In this document: positions 43,649 to 55,893 of the stretch, in pieces
Numbering within the stretch: the first letter of the stretch is position 1
Layout: each line of letters opens with the position of its first letter
Program-made: the position numbers and the translations under genes
Assembly: GCA_032622095.1 (NCBI GenBank)
Contig: CP136063.1
Location: forward strand, 212,115,982-212,179,981
Origin: Siphonodentalium dalli
Lineage: Eukaryota; Mollusca; Scaphopoda; Gadilida; Siphonodentaliidae
Length of the DNA: 64,000 nucleotides
Reading direction: 5' to 3'
Notes under the pieces: model-generated
Told to the model about the DNA's origin: nothing
The model's input: the letters and a program-made list of their open reading frames with translations, nothing else
Database searches by the model: none

Positions 43649-43964
43649 AATTTATGGAAAGATGTTATTTTGATTGAAGCTAATTAAATATACATAATCC
43701 GAATTAACGCTCCTAAATTACTATTTCTTTGGCTTCGGGGGTATAAATATTTGATTCGAGTCGAGGAACCCATCCATCAAAGTTATCAGATATCGATTTT
43801 TGAAATCTGTTATTTTCTCCAATAATTATTGGACTATTTGGCGGCCAAGAAAATATTTGACGAGCCGACCCGACAAACTCTCGATATCAAATTGCGTTGA
43901 AAAAAATATATAACATGTTTTGGAAAATCTTATAAGAGTTGACAGCGGTTAGCATTATTTTTTG
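43649..43964. mobile_element. 316-bp insert in spacer B, U4
   Basis: Absent from U0, U2 and U3, where 'catttttggtaattatcg' is continuous. The insert is bounded by a 'tttttg' direct repeat, suggesting a target-site duplication. AT-rich, no ORF, no clear inverted ends. Could be a SINE-like or MITE-like element; not classified. Confidence 0.55.
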
Positions 43965-44309
43965 GTAATTATCGATTCTGACAACTAAATCGTCCTTTGA
44001 AGAAATGTTGATTTTGGAATCTGACGATACAGGACCATCAGATCGGGATTGTGTACCTTTAAATGTATCACTTGAGACCTTGTTGGGGTTGGGTCCCTAC
44101 AAGTAGATATAAACATGTAGGTTTGGCGTTGTCAGGCTAATAATAATAATAAAACATCTTTCAAATTACATTATATTCACTTGAGAAGTGTGTGTTCATA
44201 AACCAACTTATTAAATTGGCGTAGCCTTACATACTGAAATAATGTAATTGAAACTGTCAAATAAAATTAAGAATATCATGTCAATTATCTGTCTCCTTAT
44301 TTATTTCAG

Positions 44310-44819
44310 ATGGAGAGAATAGACAATAATGTGGTTATTTGGGACATGGAAGGCGAGGGCAGCATTGAAGAGCAGTACATGAGGCTGACAGAGAGTGGGG
44401 AAGGTTCAAAGCTGATGTCTAAGAATCGTCGGAAGTCAGTTACTAAAGGCAGGAGACAAAGATCAGTAATGTACAAAGAATATATGAAGGGAATTTCAAC
44501 CAAAAGAATCTCCGCCCAGTACACCAGCCGCACCGAGCGAACAATGAGGCGGGGCACACCGACTAGACGATCTCTCAGAAGGCAGGTGCTGGTACGGCAA
44601 GCTGTCAACGTCGGACTCCCGTTATATGCATCAACACCAAAGCATTCTATATGTCAGCCTTCAGTTGTTAGCTTCTCAACTACGCCGAGTGTGGATGGTA
44701 TCAAAATGTATTCACGTATTGATGTAGCATCTATAGTCAAAGATCGAAAATATAAACGAGTGGAGAAGAAAAGGAAGAGTCTGGCAAATTTACGACTGCG
44801 AATTTTCAGCTTCGCGTGA
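44310..44819 (+). CDS. Basic 169-residue protein, U4
   Basis: Full length, Glu31, with the synonymous GGC at Gly15 that marks the young subfamily. The acceptor tract reads 'ctccttatttatttcag'. AATAAA at 44933. Confidence 0.57.
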   Translation: MERIDNNVVIWDMEGEGSIEEQYMRLTESGEGSKLMSKNRRKSVTKGRRQRSVMYKEYMKGISTKRISAQYTSRTERTMRRGTPTRRSLRRQVLVRQAVNVGLPLYASTPKHSICQPSVVSFSTTPSVDGIKMYSRIDVASIVKDRKYKRVEKKRKSLANLRLRIFSFA

Positions 44820-45978
44820 GATGTTTCGTGCTGAAAAGGAATTACTATTTGCATGAAGTTTTGTTATTTGTTTTGTTATGTTTGTCTTTGTTTTTACGTT
44901 TGATTGATCTTGTTTTGATTTTAATATTATTAAATAAACATACACATGTCAAATTCAGAGTATTATAATTTTGTTACCTGTGGATAATCCGTTGTCTGCT
45001 AATCAGATCTACTGATATTATTACAGAAAATAAATGGAAAAATTACCACAGGTCACTTAAATTTCAAGCAAGTAATTTGTTGGTTTTTTTTAGGACATTC
45101 AGTGTGATCAAAACCGGTTGTATAGTACTTGATACTAATTAAATATTATGAGAAAACCAATGTAATGATATTTATCAAATGTTTTCAACTTTTGATATTA
45201 GCAGGAACATATATATATCAACCCCTTTCTTGACTAAGTACTCGTTAATGAGTAATTCCCATAAGTAAGGTTCCGATAATAAGCGCAAGGGCCATAATGC
45301 CATAGGTAATTTGTTTAACTTGTTATCTGAACATCTCCCACCATATAATGCACTTGTATTATCTGTTGCCTGCTTATATTTCCTGGACATCCTTCCAAAC
45401 ATAATAGACTATTCCAATCTATACTTTTATAAATCAATTGACGAATCCATTTAGTAACAAAAGGGGTTTAAAGACTTGGAAAAGATATAATTAGAGACTT
45501 GAACATTAAGTGGATAAAATTATATCTGATGTTGTTTATGAGGGGGATTTCGAAACAAATGTAAATACAATTATACGGTTTACTCATAAACGATTTATTT
45601 ATACAAATGAACAAAAATACAATTATTCAAAATTACTCTGACCATTCAATAGTTCATATGTGGGTGATATTAAACAAGACAACATATCATATATTAATTT
45701 CTGGCATTCAAAAAGCCATCACATTTCAAACACAAATGACAAATTTTCAAACTTGATCTAAGTTGAGGGACATCTCAATGTACCATCTTGATTGATATAT
45801 TGCCATTTTGATAACAAAAGCTCCATTAAAATTTGTTCACCCATCAGTGGACGATGCTGGTGAATTGATAACTCAAGTTAGCAGCTTACGACCAATCAGA
45901 ATGATGTTCTAGTGATAAACTTTAATTAGCCATAATAGGAAAAAAATGCCTTATTCAATATGGATGAGTTCAAGTCTG

Positions 45979-46385
45979 CAAATAGTGCGTCTGTCATTTG
46001 CAGAATGAGGTCCACAGAGGGTAATTTAGTGAGGCTATACCGCACAGCTGGATAGCATCACCAAATTCCCCCTCTGGAAACCTCATTCTGCTTTGGCCTC
46101 AACTGCTATGGTAGATATAGGATCAGATTGGTGAAGTTCACCTATTAGTCACCTCGATTATGCATTTTATATTCTGCAAATTAGGGGGATATAGAATCTG
46201 AACAGAAGGGAAAAAGTACTAAACACAATGTTAATTTGAGACAAAAGGTACTTCCCAGAAGAGGGGGCTTGAGAATAATGAGGTCCCCAGAAAGTGAATT
46301 TGTGATGCTAGTCCTCTATGCGGGGTAGCATCACTAAATTCACCCTTTTGGGGACCTCATTCTGCAAATGACAGACACACTATTT
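45979..46385. mobile_element. Nested MITE in spacer C, U4
   Basis: 407 bp; the inner arm reads gaggtccccag, closer to a perfect inverted repeat than the older copies (gagggccccag). Confidence 0.75.
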
Positions 46386-47446
46386 CATGGCTTGGATGAG
46401 TTATTATTGAGGTGGACTCTTTCCACCGATAAACAAGAGGTACACTGTCGCGTGGCATTTGCCCCCGACCATAGCAATTCGGATTAAGCATGGACGAAAC
46501 TGCGGATATCCGAGGAGCTATATGTGACCATTCCAAAAGAAGTTCGTACTAGAAATTCCGGAAACCCAAAAACAAGCGATCCGGAAACCCAAAAACAAGC
46601 AAAAATTCAAATTTTCTAAGTTGAAAAAAGGGACATAACTCTGGCAAAAATCATCAGATCATACCCAAATTCGCACTTGACATGTATTTTCATATAACTG
46701 GTCCACAAAAATAAGGGATTTGCAATCGTACCACCAAAGCTCACGCTGTCATCTGGAAACCCCAAAAAACAAGAGAAAAATTGAATTTTCTAAGTCAAAA
46801 AAGGGCCATAACTCTGGCGAAAATGGGTGGACGAAACCCGCACTTTCTAAACACAAGCACAAAATTCTTGTTTTCTAATAGGTGTTCTTATAAGCTAGAA
46901 TGTTTCTCTTAATTCTAGAAAACAATTCTAGACAACAGAATATGTGATAAATGTGAATAACGTTTTCTAAACGTGTTCTAAGAATATTATTTCTTAAAAT
47001 GAAAACATGAATCTCAAATGAAGAAATATTTTCTTGATAGAAAATAGTTTCGGTATAAGTGTCTATTCGTTCCCGCCCATACGCAATAGAAGCACATGGA
47101 CATCCCCGGAATAAAGATGGGTGTTGAAACCACACATAGTGTACTATTTCCCAAATCAAATATCACATTAAATAAGACTACACAAAATAGTGATGTCTCT
47201 CTGTAACGGAGTGGAGAATTATTAGTATTATCATTTTAAACATCAATATTTTAAACTAGTTATAGCAGGTTCCCTTCGGGGGCCTCCATCCACAATCAGA
47301 TGACCATGTGGTCCCTTTGTCCTCAAGAGGACGAACACCTGCGATCGCCCATACGAGCGTGAGGTGTAACATAAGGAATACATCATATATGAAGTCTGAC
47401 AATGCATAAGAGGAAGAACACCGGCGATCGCCCATAACAGTGTGAC

Positions 47447-47872
47447 GTGTATAAGGAATTCAGTCATATATGGAGTTTGGCAATGCATAAGAGGAGGAAC
47501 ACCGACGATCGACCATACGAGAGTGACGTGTATGAGAAGGAATTCAGTTATATATGGAGTTTGGCAATGCATAAGAGGACGAACACCGGCGATCGACCAT
47601 ACGAGCGTGACGTGTATCATAAGGAATTCAGTCATATATGGAGTCTGATAATGCATAAGAGGACGAACACTGGCGATCGTCCACACGAGAGTGACGTGTA
47701 TGAGAAGGAATTCAGTCATATATGGAGTCTGACAATGCATAATAGGACGAACACCGGCGATCGTCCATACAAGTGTGGCGTGTATCAGACGGAATTCAGT
47801 TATGTATGGAGTCTTGCAAACCATAAGAGGACGAACACCGGCGATCGACCATACGAGCGTGACGTGTATTGA
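47447..47872 (+). pseudogene. Short zinc-finger-like ORF, 5 repeats, U5
   Basis: 141 residues, from a GTG after the ancestral TAA to a TGA supplied by the deletion junction. AATAAA follows 19 nt later (47891). The unique C-terminal tail is lost. One His1 context changed (A-N-H-K-R). Probably residual. Confidence 0.35.
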
Positions 47873-47984
47873 CTTAATAATGTAAAGGACAATAAACGAA
47901 ATTGAAATCCCCAACTACACCCTTTACCGGACTCAGCCTCCTGGTCGCCCAGTTCGACTTTTAAACCGGAAAAAAAAATTTATC

Positions 47985-48018
47985 TATAAATAAAACGCCC
48001 ATCTGACCACAGCTTTCA
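47985..48018 (+). promoter_or_regulatory. Core promoter of U5
   Basis: TATAAATA at 47985, initiator A at 48018; young-type flank 'cagctttcattc'. Only 110 bp separate the end of the finger ORF from the TATA box. Confidence 0.55.
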
Positions 48019-48531
48019 TTCAAGATTATTCACGTTTCCGGTAACTCAGGGGATGGACTTGCCAGCGAGAGCTCCTCTCTTATCCTAGAGTGACCGTTGA
48101 TTTTACCAATATTATGACCATTGGTACCGTTGTGTTGTTTCAATGTCCTCAGATCGCGGCCGCCACCCTTGGTGTGATCAATGTTCAGGTGACCATAGTT
48201 CATTAACATCTTAAGCAATCAAAAGGCGAATAGGTCCCATATTGAGGAACCCTATATATATAGAATTAATGTCGTGTGTAAAAGTCCTACGTTACTTGGG
48301 AACCACTGTGGATGTTCATTAAAAACAAATTCAAAACAAAAAACAACTTGTTCTATCGATTTTCCAATTTCAGACGTCAGTAAGCGAAGTTTTGATATTT
48401 TGCAGTTATATCAGTCAAAATTGATTAATTCGCGGACATGTATTCTAAATTGAAACGTGTGTTGGCATTGCCGCCACAAGTCACCTGACTGACCATTTCA
48501 CCTACATTCTAGGCCAACACGATCATTTTTG

Positions 48532-48847
48532 AATTTATGGAAAGATGTTATTTTGATTGAAGCTAATTAAATATACATAATCCGAATTAACGCTCCTAAA
48601 TTACTATTTCTTTGGCTTCGGGGGTATAAATATTTGATTCGAGTCGAGGAACCCATCCATCAAAGTTATCAGATATCGATTTTTGAAATCTGTTATTTTC
48701 TCCAATAATTATTGGACTATTTGGCGGCCAAGAAAATATTTGACGAGCCGACCCGACAAACTCTCGATATCAAATTGCGTTGAAAAAAATATATAACATG
48801 TTTTGGAAAATCTTATAAGAGTTGACAGCGGTTAGCATTATTTTTTG
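48532..48847. mobile_element. 316-bp insert in spacer B, U5
   Basis: Same insert and same site as in U4, with no obvious differences; inherited by duplication. Confidence 0.55.
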
Positions 48848-49192
48848 GTAATTATCGATTCTGACAACTAAATCGTCCTTTGAAGAAATGTTGATTTTGG
48901 AATCTGACGATACAGGACCATCAGATCGGGATTGTGTACCTTTAAATGTATCACTTGAGACCTTGTTGGGGTTGGGTCCCTACAAGTAGATATAAACATG
49001 TAGGTTTGGCGTTGTCAGGCTAATAATAATAATAAAACATCTTTCAAATTACATTATATTCACTTGAGAAGTGTGTGTTCATAAACCAACTTATTAAATT
49101 GGCGTAGCCTTACATACTGAAATAATGTAATTGAAACTGTCAAATAAAATTAAGAATATCATGTCAATTATCTGTCTCCTTATTTATTTCAG

Positions 49193-49702
49193 ATGGAGAG
49201 AATAGACAATAATGTGGTTATTTGGGACATGGAAGGCGAGGGCAGCATTGAAGAGCAGTACATGAGGCTGACAGAGAGTGGGGAAGGTTCAAAGCTGATG
49301 TCTAAGAATCGTCGGAAGTCAGTTACTAAAGGCAGGAGACAAAGATCAGTAATGTACAAAGAATATATGAAGGGAATTTCAACCAAAAGAATCTCCGCCC
49401 AGTACACCAGCCGCACCGAGCGAACAATGAGGCGGGGCACACCGACTAGACGATCTCTCAGAAGGCAGGTGCTGGTACGGCAAGCTGTCAACGTCGGACT
49501 CCCGTTATATGCATCAACACCAAAGCATTCTATATGTCAGCCTTCAGTTGTTAGCTTCTCAACTACGCCGAGTGTGGATGGTATCAAAATGTATTCACGT
49601 ATTGATGTAGCATCTATAGTCAAAGATCGAAAATATAAACGAGTGGAGAAGAAAAGGAAGAGTCTGGCAAATTTACGACTGCGAATTTTCAGCTTCGCGT
49701 GA
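49193..49702 (+). CDS. Basic 169-residue protein, U5
   Basis: Identical in protein sequence to the U4 copy. The promoter is kept 1.2 kb upstream, but the leader and candidate exon are deleted. AATAAA at 49816. Confidence 0.55.
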   Translation: MERIDNNVVIWDMEGEGSIEEQYMRLTESGEGSKLMSKNRRKSVTKGRRQRSVMYKEYMKGISTKRISAQYTSRTERTMRRGTPTRRSLRRQVLVRQAVNVGLPLYASTPKHSICQPSVVSFSTTPSVDGIKMYSRIDVASIVKDRKYKRVEKKRKSLANLRLRIFSFA

Positions 49703-50861
49703 GATGTTTCGTGCTGAAAAGGAATTACTATTTGCATGAAGTTTTGTTATTTGTTTTGTTATGTTTGTCTTTGTTTTTACGTTTGATTGATCTTGTTTTG
49801 ATTTTAATATTATTAAATAAACATACACATGTCAAATTCAGAGTATTATAATTTTGTTACCTGTGGATAATCCGTTGTCTGCTAATCAGATCTACTGATA
49901 TTATTACAGAAAATAAATGGAAAAATTACCACAGGTCACTTAAATTTCAAGCAAGTAATTTGTTGGTTTTTTTTAGGACATTCAGTGTGATCAAAACCGG
50001 TTGTATAGTACTTGATACTAATTAAATATTATGAGAAAACCAATGTAATGATATTTATCAAATGTTTTCAACTTTTGATATTAGCAGGAACATATATATA
50101 TCAACCCCTTTCTTGACTAAGTACTCGTTAATGAGTAATTCCCATAAGTAAGGTTCCGATAATAAGCGCAAGGGCCATAATGCCATAGGTAATTTGTTTA
50201 ACTTGTTATCTGAACATCTCCCACCATATAATGCACTTGTATTATCTGTTGCCTGCTTATATTTCCTGGACATCCTTCCAAACATAATAGACAATTCCAA
50301 TCTATACTTTTATAAATCAATTGACGAATCCATTTAGTAACAAAAGGGGTTTAAAGACTTGGAAAAGATATAATTAGAGACTTGAACATTAAGTGGATAA
50401 AATTATATCTGATGTTGTTTATGAGGGGGATTTCGAAACAAATGTAAATACAATTATACGGTTTACTCATAAACGATTTATTTATACAAATGAACAAAAA
50501 TACAATTATTCAAAATTACTCTGACCATTCAATAGTTCATATGTGGGTGATATTAAACAAGACAACATATCATATATTAATTTCTGGCATTCAACAAGCC
50601 ATCACATTTCAAACACAAATGACAAATTTTCAAACTTGATCTAAGTTGAGGGACATCTCAATGTACCATCTTGATTGATATATTGCCATTTTGATAACAA
50701 AAGCTCCATTAAAATTTGTTCACCCATCAGTGGACGATGCTGGTGAATTGATAACTCAAGTTAGCAGCTTACGACCAATCAGAATGATGTTCTAGTGATA
50801 AACTTTAATTAGCCATAATAGGAAAAAAATGCCTTATTCAATATGGATGAGTTCAAGTCTG

Positions 50862-51268
50862 CAAATAGTGCGTCTGTCATTTGCAGAATGAGGTCCACAG
50901 AGGGTAATTTAGTGAGGCTATACCGCACAGCTGGATAGCATCACCAAATTCCCCCTCTGGAAACCTCATTCTGCTTTGGCCTCAACTGCTATGGTAGATA
51001 TAGGATCAGATTGGTGAAGTTCACCTATTAGTCACCTCGATTATGCATTTTATATTCTGCAAATTAGGGGGATATAGAATCTGAACAGAAGGGAAAAAGT
51101 ACTAAACACAATGTTAATTTGAGACAAAAGGTACTTCCCAGAAGAGGGGGCTTGAGAATAATGAGGTCCCCAGAAAGTGAATTTGTGATGCTAGTCCTCT
51201 ATGCGGGGTAGCATCACTAAATTCACCCTTTTGGGGACCTCATTCTGCAAATGACAGACACACTATTT
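50862..51268. mobile_element. Nested MITE in spacer C, U5
   Basis: 407-bp copy matching U4. Confidence 0.75.
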
Positions 51269-52329
51269 CATGGCTTGGATGAGTTATTATTGAGGTGGAC
51301 TCTTTCCACCGATAAACAAGAGGTACACTGTCGCGTGGCATTTGCCCCCGACCATAGCAATTCGGATTAAGCATGGACGAAACTGCGGATATCCGAGGAG
51401 CTATATGTGACCATTCCAAAAGAAGTTCGTACTAGAAATTCCGGAAACCCAAAAACAAGCGATCCGGAAACCCAAAAACAAGCAAAAATTCAAATTTTCT
51501 AAGTTGAAAAAAGGGACATAACTCTGGCAAAAATCATCAGATCATACCCAAATTCGCACTTGACATGTATTTTCATATAACTGGTCCACAAAAATAAGGG
51601 ATTTGCAATCGTACCACCAAAGCTCACGCTGTCATCTGGAAACCCCAAAAAACAAGAGAAAAATTGAATTTTCTAAGTCAAAAAAGGGCCATAACTCTGG
51701 CGAAAATGGGTGGACGAAACCCGCACTTTCTAAACACAAGCACAAAATTCTTGTTTTCTAATAGGTGTTCTTATAAGCTAGAATGTTTCTCTTAATTCTA
51801 GAAAACAATTCTAGACAACAGAATATGTGATAAATGTGAATAACGTTTTCTAAACGTGTTCTAAGAATATTATTTCTTAAAATGAAAACATGAATCTCAA
51901 ATGAAGAAATATTTTCTTGATAGAAAATAGTTTCGGTATAAGTGTCTATTCGTTCCCGCCCATACGCAATAGAAGCACATGGACATCCCCGGAATAAAGA
52001 TGGGTGTTGAAACCACACATAGTGTACTATTTCCCAAATCAAATATCACATTAAATAAGACTACACAAAATAGTGATGTCTCTCTGTAACGGAGTGGAGA
52101 ATTATTAGTATTATCATTTTAAACATCAATATTTTAAACTAGTTATAGCAGGTTCCCTTCGGGGGCCTCCATCCACAATCAGATGACCATGTGGTCCCTT
52201 TGTCCTCAAGAGGACGAACACCTGCGATCGCCCATACGAGCGTGAGGTGTAACATAAGGAATACATCATATATGAAGTCTGACAATGCATAAGAGGAAGA
52301 ACACCGGCGATCGCCCATAACAGTGTGAC

Positions 52330-52755
52330 GTGTATAAGGAATTCAGTCATATATGGAGTTTGGCAATGCATAAGAGGAGGAACACCGACGATCGACCATA
52401 CGAGAGTGACGTGTATGAGAAGGAATTCAGTTATATATGGAGTTTGGCAATGCATAAGAGGACGAACACCGGCGATCGACCATACGAGCGTGACGTGTAT
52501 CATAAGGAATTCAGTCATATATGGAGTCTGATAATGCATAAGAGGACGAACACTGGCGATCGTCCACACGAGAGTGACGTGTATGAGAAGGAATTCAGTC
52601 ATATATGGAGTCTGACAATGCATAATAGGACGAACACCGGCGATCGTCCATACAAGTGTGGCGTGTATCAGACGGAATTCAGTTATGTATGGAGTCTTGC
52701 AAACCATAAGAGGACGAACACCGGCGATCGACCATACGAGCGTGACGTGTATTGA
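52330..52755 (+). pseudogene. Short zinc-finger-like ORF, 5 repeats, U6
   Basis: Same 141-residue frame and same junction-derived stop as U5, with no protein differences seen. Confidence 0.35.
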
Positions 52756-52867
52756 CTTAATAATGTAAAGGACAATAAACGAAATTGAAATCCCCAACTA
52801 CACCCTTTACCGGACTCAGCCTCCTGGTCGCCCAGTTCGACTTTTAAACCGGAAAAAAAAATTTATC

Positions 52868-52901
52868 TATAAATAAAACGCCCATCTGACCACAGCTTTC
52901 A
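52868..52901 (+). promoter_or_regulatory. Core promoter of U6
   Basis: TATAAATA at 52868, initiator A at 52901. Confidence 0.55.
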
Positions 52902-53007
52902 TTCAAGATTATTCACGTTTCCGGTAACTCAGGGGATGGACTTGCCAGCGAGAGCTCCTCTCTTATCCTAGAGTGACCGTTGATTTTTCTGTCGGGCTTG
53001 TCTGACC

Positions 53008-53270
53008 CTGGGTGATTTAATCCCCAGGCAAGTCCGCAACGTGCTGAGCGGCTACCAATCTGCCCATTGTATTAGCTGGTATCTCCATGCTAATACGGGC
53101 AGATTGGACGTGGTCTTGAAGTTACAGGTCACCCCGGTAGAACCTTCTACCGGCCGTGGCCTGGAAGGACCGACCCCACCAGCGAAAGACCCCACCAGGG
53201 GCGGAATCCACCACCACCGTCCCTGCGACGCCGAGTTACCGCTAATTAAAGGACGGAACATTTTTTTTCT
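53008..53270 (+). pseudogene. Leader ORF with lost start codon, U6
   Basis: The ATG of the older leaders is CTG (53008-53010). A 14-base insertion ('catgctaatacggg' region near 53087) and a deletion of about 40 bases in the GC-rich part destroy the old frame. The hairpin stem CCGGTAGA/TCTACCGG survives (about 53134-53153). Confidence 0.4.
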
Positions 53271-53784
53271 CCATAAAATTTGTCATGCCTTTCGGCCTAC
53301 ACCCGATGATAGAAATATTCCCTATTACCATTATTACTTGACTGTTGTAGCAGCTGCATGCACCCTTTGTGCAATACCGCGGAATGAACAGAGTTCACCA
53401 ATCATCGGTAGGATCGTGTTGTTTCAATGTCCTCAGATCGCCATCTTTGAGGTTACCAGTTTTCAAGTGAACACTGTTCAAAATTAGTGTTTTGGCTTAT
53501 CGGGCCATGCAGGCCGCCCGATGATTGCAATACCCCCCCCCCCCCCAATCACCATCATGTGTGTTCACCCTTTGTGCAATGCCGCAGAGTGAATAGTATT
53601 CACCAATCACCAGTGGTCCCGCTAGATGTGTTGTTTCAGTGGTCCCGCTATGTGTTGTTTCAATGTCCTCAGATCGCGGCCGCCACCTTTGAGGTGACCA
53701 GTGCTCAGCTAGTGAACACTGTTCATTAACATCGTAAACGATCGACCGGCGAATATATACCATAATGCGGTTCCCCTCTATATA

Positions 53785-53895
53785 ATGTGTGGTCCCAAAA
53801 GTCTAACATTAATTGTAAGCCACAGTGGATGCTCATTGAAAAAAACAATCCAAGAGGATAACAGCGTTATCGAGCTTGAAACTTCTATATCAGAC
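53785..53895 (+). CDS. Candidate upstream coding exon, U6
   Basis: A 5-base deletion before the ATG and a shorter A-run (7 instead of 9) change the N-terminal frame. A new ATG still begins a frame of exactly 111 nt that ends in phase at GAC^GTGAGT (53896). The C-terminal half (K-K-T-I-Q-E-D-N-S then E-L-E-T-S-I-S-D) is kept while the N-terminal half is different. Confidence 0.3.
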
Positions 53896-54722
53896 GTGAG
53901 TAGACCATCAGACGATTCAGTTATATATTTTTGCGTGGGCTATCAGTGCATATTTTATGAAATAATTTGTGTATTGCTCTTGGGGTTTACCCACAAAATA
54001 TAGCTTACTATATTTTGGCGTTTCGGGCCATGCCACCCAATGATAGCATATTTATTAAATTAGCATTGAAAATGATTACGTATAAAATACTATTAGATTT
54101 AGATGAAAACGTATATCTATCTAATGCGACAGGCACTTGTTAATGGATTGTATGTGTTGTGTCTTAGTTATAATATTATGGTGCATTTGTTATGGAAATG
54201 TTATATAATTGTTAACGTATATATAAATTGTTTATATATATATAAGATCAGTATTCACACACCCTTTGTGCAATCCCGCAGAATGAAGCGTGTTCACCAA
54301 TATTATGACCATTGGTACCGTTGTGTTGTTTCAATGTCCTCAGATCGCGGCCGCCACCCTTGGTGTGATCAATGTTCAGGTGACCATAGTTCATTAACAT
54401 CTTAAGCAATCAAAAGGCGAATAGGTCCCATATTGAGGAACCCTATATATATAGAATTAATGTCGTGTGTAAAAGTCCTACGTTACTTGGGAACCACTGT
54501 GGATGTTCATTAAAAACAAATTCAAAACAAAAAACAACTTGTTCTATCGATTTTCCAATTTCAGACGTCAGTAAGCGAAGTTTTGATATTTTGCAGTTAT
54601 ATCAGTCAAAATTGATTAATTCGCGGACATGTATTCTAAATTGAAACGTGTGTTGGCATTGCCGCCACAAGTCACCTGACTGACCATTTCACCTACATTC
54701 TAGGCCAACACGATCATTTTTG

Positions 54723-55038
54723 AATTTATGGAAAGATGTTATTTTGATTGAAGCTAATTAAATATACATAATCCGAATTAACGCTCCTAAATTACTATTT
54801 CTTTGGCTTCGGGGGTATAAATATTTGATTCGAGTCGAGGAACCCATCCATCAAAGTTATCAGATATCGATTTTTGAAATCTGTTATTTTCTCCAATAAT
54901 TATTGGACTATTTGGCGGCCAAGAAAATATTTGACGAGCCGACCCGACAAACTCTCGATATCAAATTGCGTTGAAAAAAATATATAACATGTTTTGGAAA
55001 ATCTTATAAGAGTTGACAGCGGTTAGCATTATTTTTTG
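54723..55038. mobile_element. 316-bp insert in spacer B, U6
   Basis: Same site and sequence as in U4 and U5. Confidence 0.55.
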
Positions 55039-55383
55039 GTAATTATCGATTCTGACAACTAAATCGTCCTTTGAAGAAATGTTGATTTTGGAATCTGACG
55101 ATACAGGACCATCAGATCGGGATTGTGTACCTTTAAATGTATCACTTGAGACCTTGTTGGGGTTGGGTCCCTACAAGTAGATATAAACATGTAGGTTTGG
55201 CGTTGTCAGGCTAATAATAATAATAAAACATCTTTCAAATTACATTATATTCACTTGAGAAGTGTGTGTTCATAAACCAACTTATTAAATTGGCGTAGCC
55301 TTACATACTGAAATAATGTAATTGAAACTGTCAAATAAAATTAAGAATATCATGTCAATTATCTGTCTCCTTATTTATTTCAG

Positions 55384-55893
55384 ATGGAGAGAATAGACAA
55401 TAATGTGGTTATTTGGGACATGGAAGGCGAGGGCAGCATTGAAGAGCAGTACATGAGGCTGACAGAGAGTGGGGAAGGTTCAAAGCTGATGTCTAAGAAT
55501 CGTCGGAAGTCAGTTACTAAAGGCAGGAGACAAAGATCAGTAATGTACAAAGAATATATGAAGGGAATTTCAACCAAAAGAATCTCCGCCCAGTACACCA
55601 GCCGCACCGAGCGAACAATGAGGCGGGGCACACCGACTAGACGATCTCTCAGAAGGCAGGTGCTGGTACGGCAAGCTGTCAACGTCGGACTCCCGTTATA
55701 TGCATCAACACCAAAGCATTCTATATGTCAGCCTTCAGTTGTTAGCTTCTCAACTACGCCGAGTGTGGATGGTATCAAAATGTATTCACGTATTGATGTA
55801 GCATCTATAGTCAAAGATCGAAAATATAAACGAGTGGAGAAGAAAAGGAAGAGTCTGGCAAATTTACGACTGCGAATTTTCAGCTTCGCGTGA
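55384..55893 (+). CDS. Basic 169-residue protein, U6
   Basis: Full length and identical in protein to U4 and U5. This is the only complete young unit in which promoter, candidate exon, acceptor, ORF and AATAAA (56007) are all present, so it is the best single candidate for an expressed copy. Confidence 0.58.
   Translation: MERIDNNVVIWDMEGEGSIEEQYMRLTESGEGSKLMSKNRRKSVTKGRRQRSVMYKEYMKGISTKRISAQYTSRTERTMRRGTPTRRSLRRQVLVRQAVNVGLPLYASTPKHSICQPSVVSFSTTPSVDGIKMYSRIDVASIVKDRKYKRVEKKRKSLANLRLRIFSFA

Larger units (their letters stand above)
38821..47324 (+). repeat. Tandem unit U4 (hybrid: old left half, young right half)
   Basis: 8.5 kb. The left side (22-repeat array, long spacer A, ATG-bearing leader) is of the old type. 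From spacer B on it matches the young subfamily: 316-bp insert at 43649, Glu31 in the basic protein, and spacer C with the extra 'gggacataactctggca' block near 46630. This is the transition point of the array. No other genes are seen in the spacers. Confidence 0.88.
47325..52207 (+). repeat. Tandem unit U5 (4883 bp)
   Basis: Two deletions. The finger array is cut after five repeats and joined to spacer A at 47870 ('gacgtgtat|tgacttaataatg'), removing the tail and about 0.7-1.6 kb. A second deletion at 48104 joins the leader ('ccgttgatttt') to 'accaatattatgacc' of the third spacer-B repeat, removing the leader ORF and the candidate exon. The rest is nearly identical to U4, U6 and U7. Confidence 0.9.
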
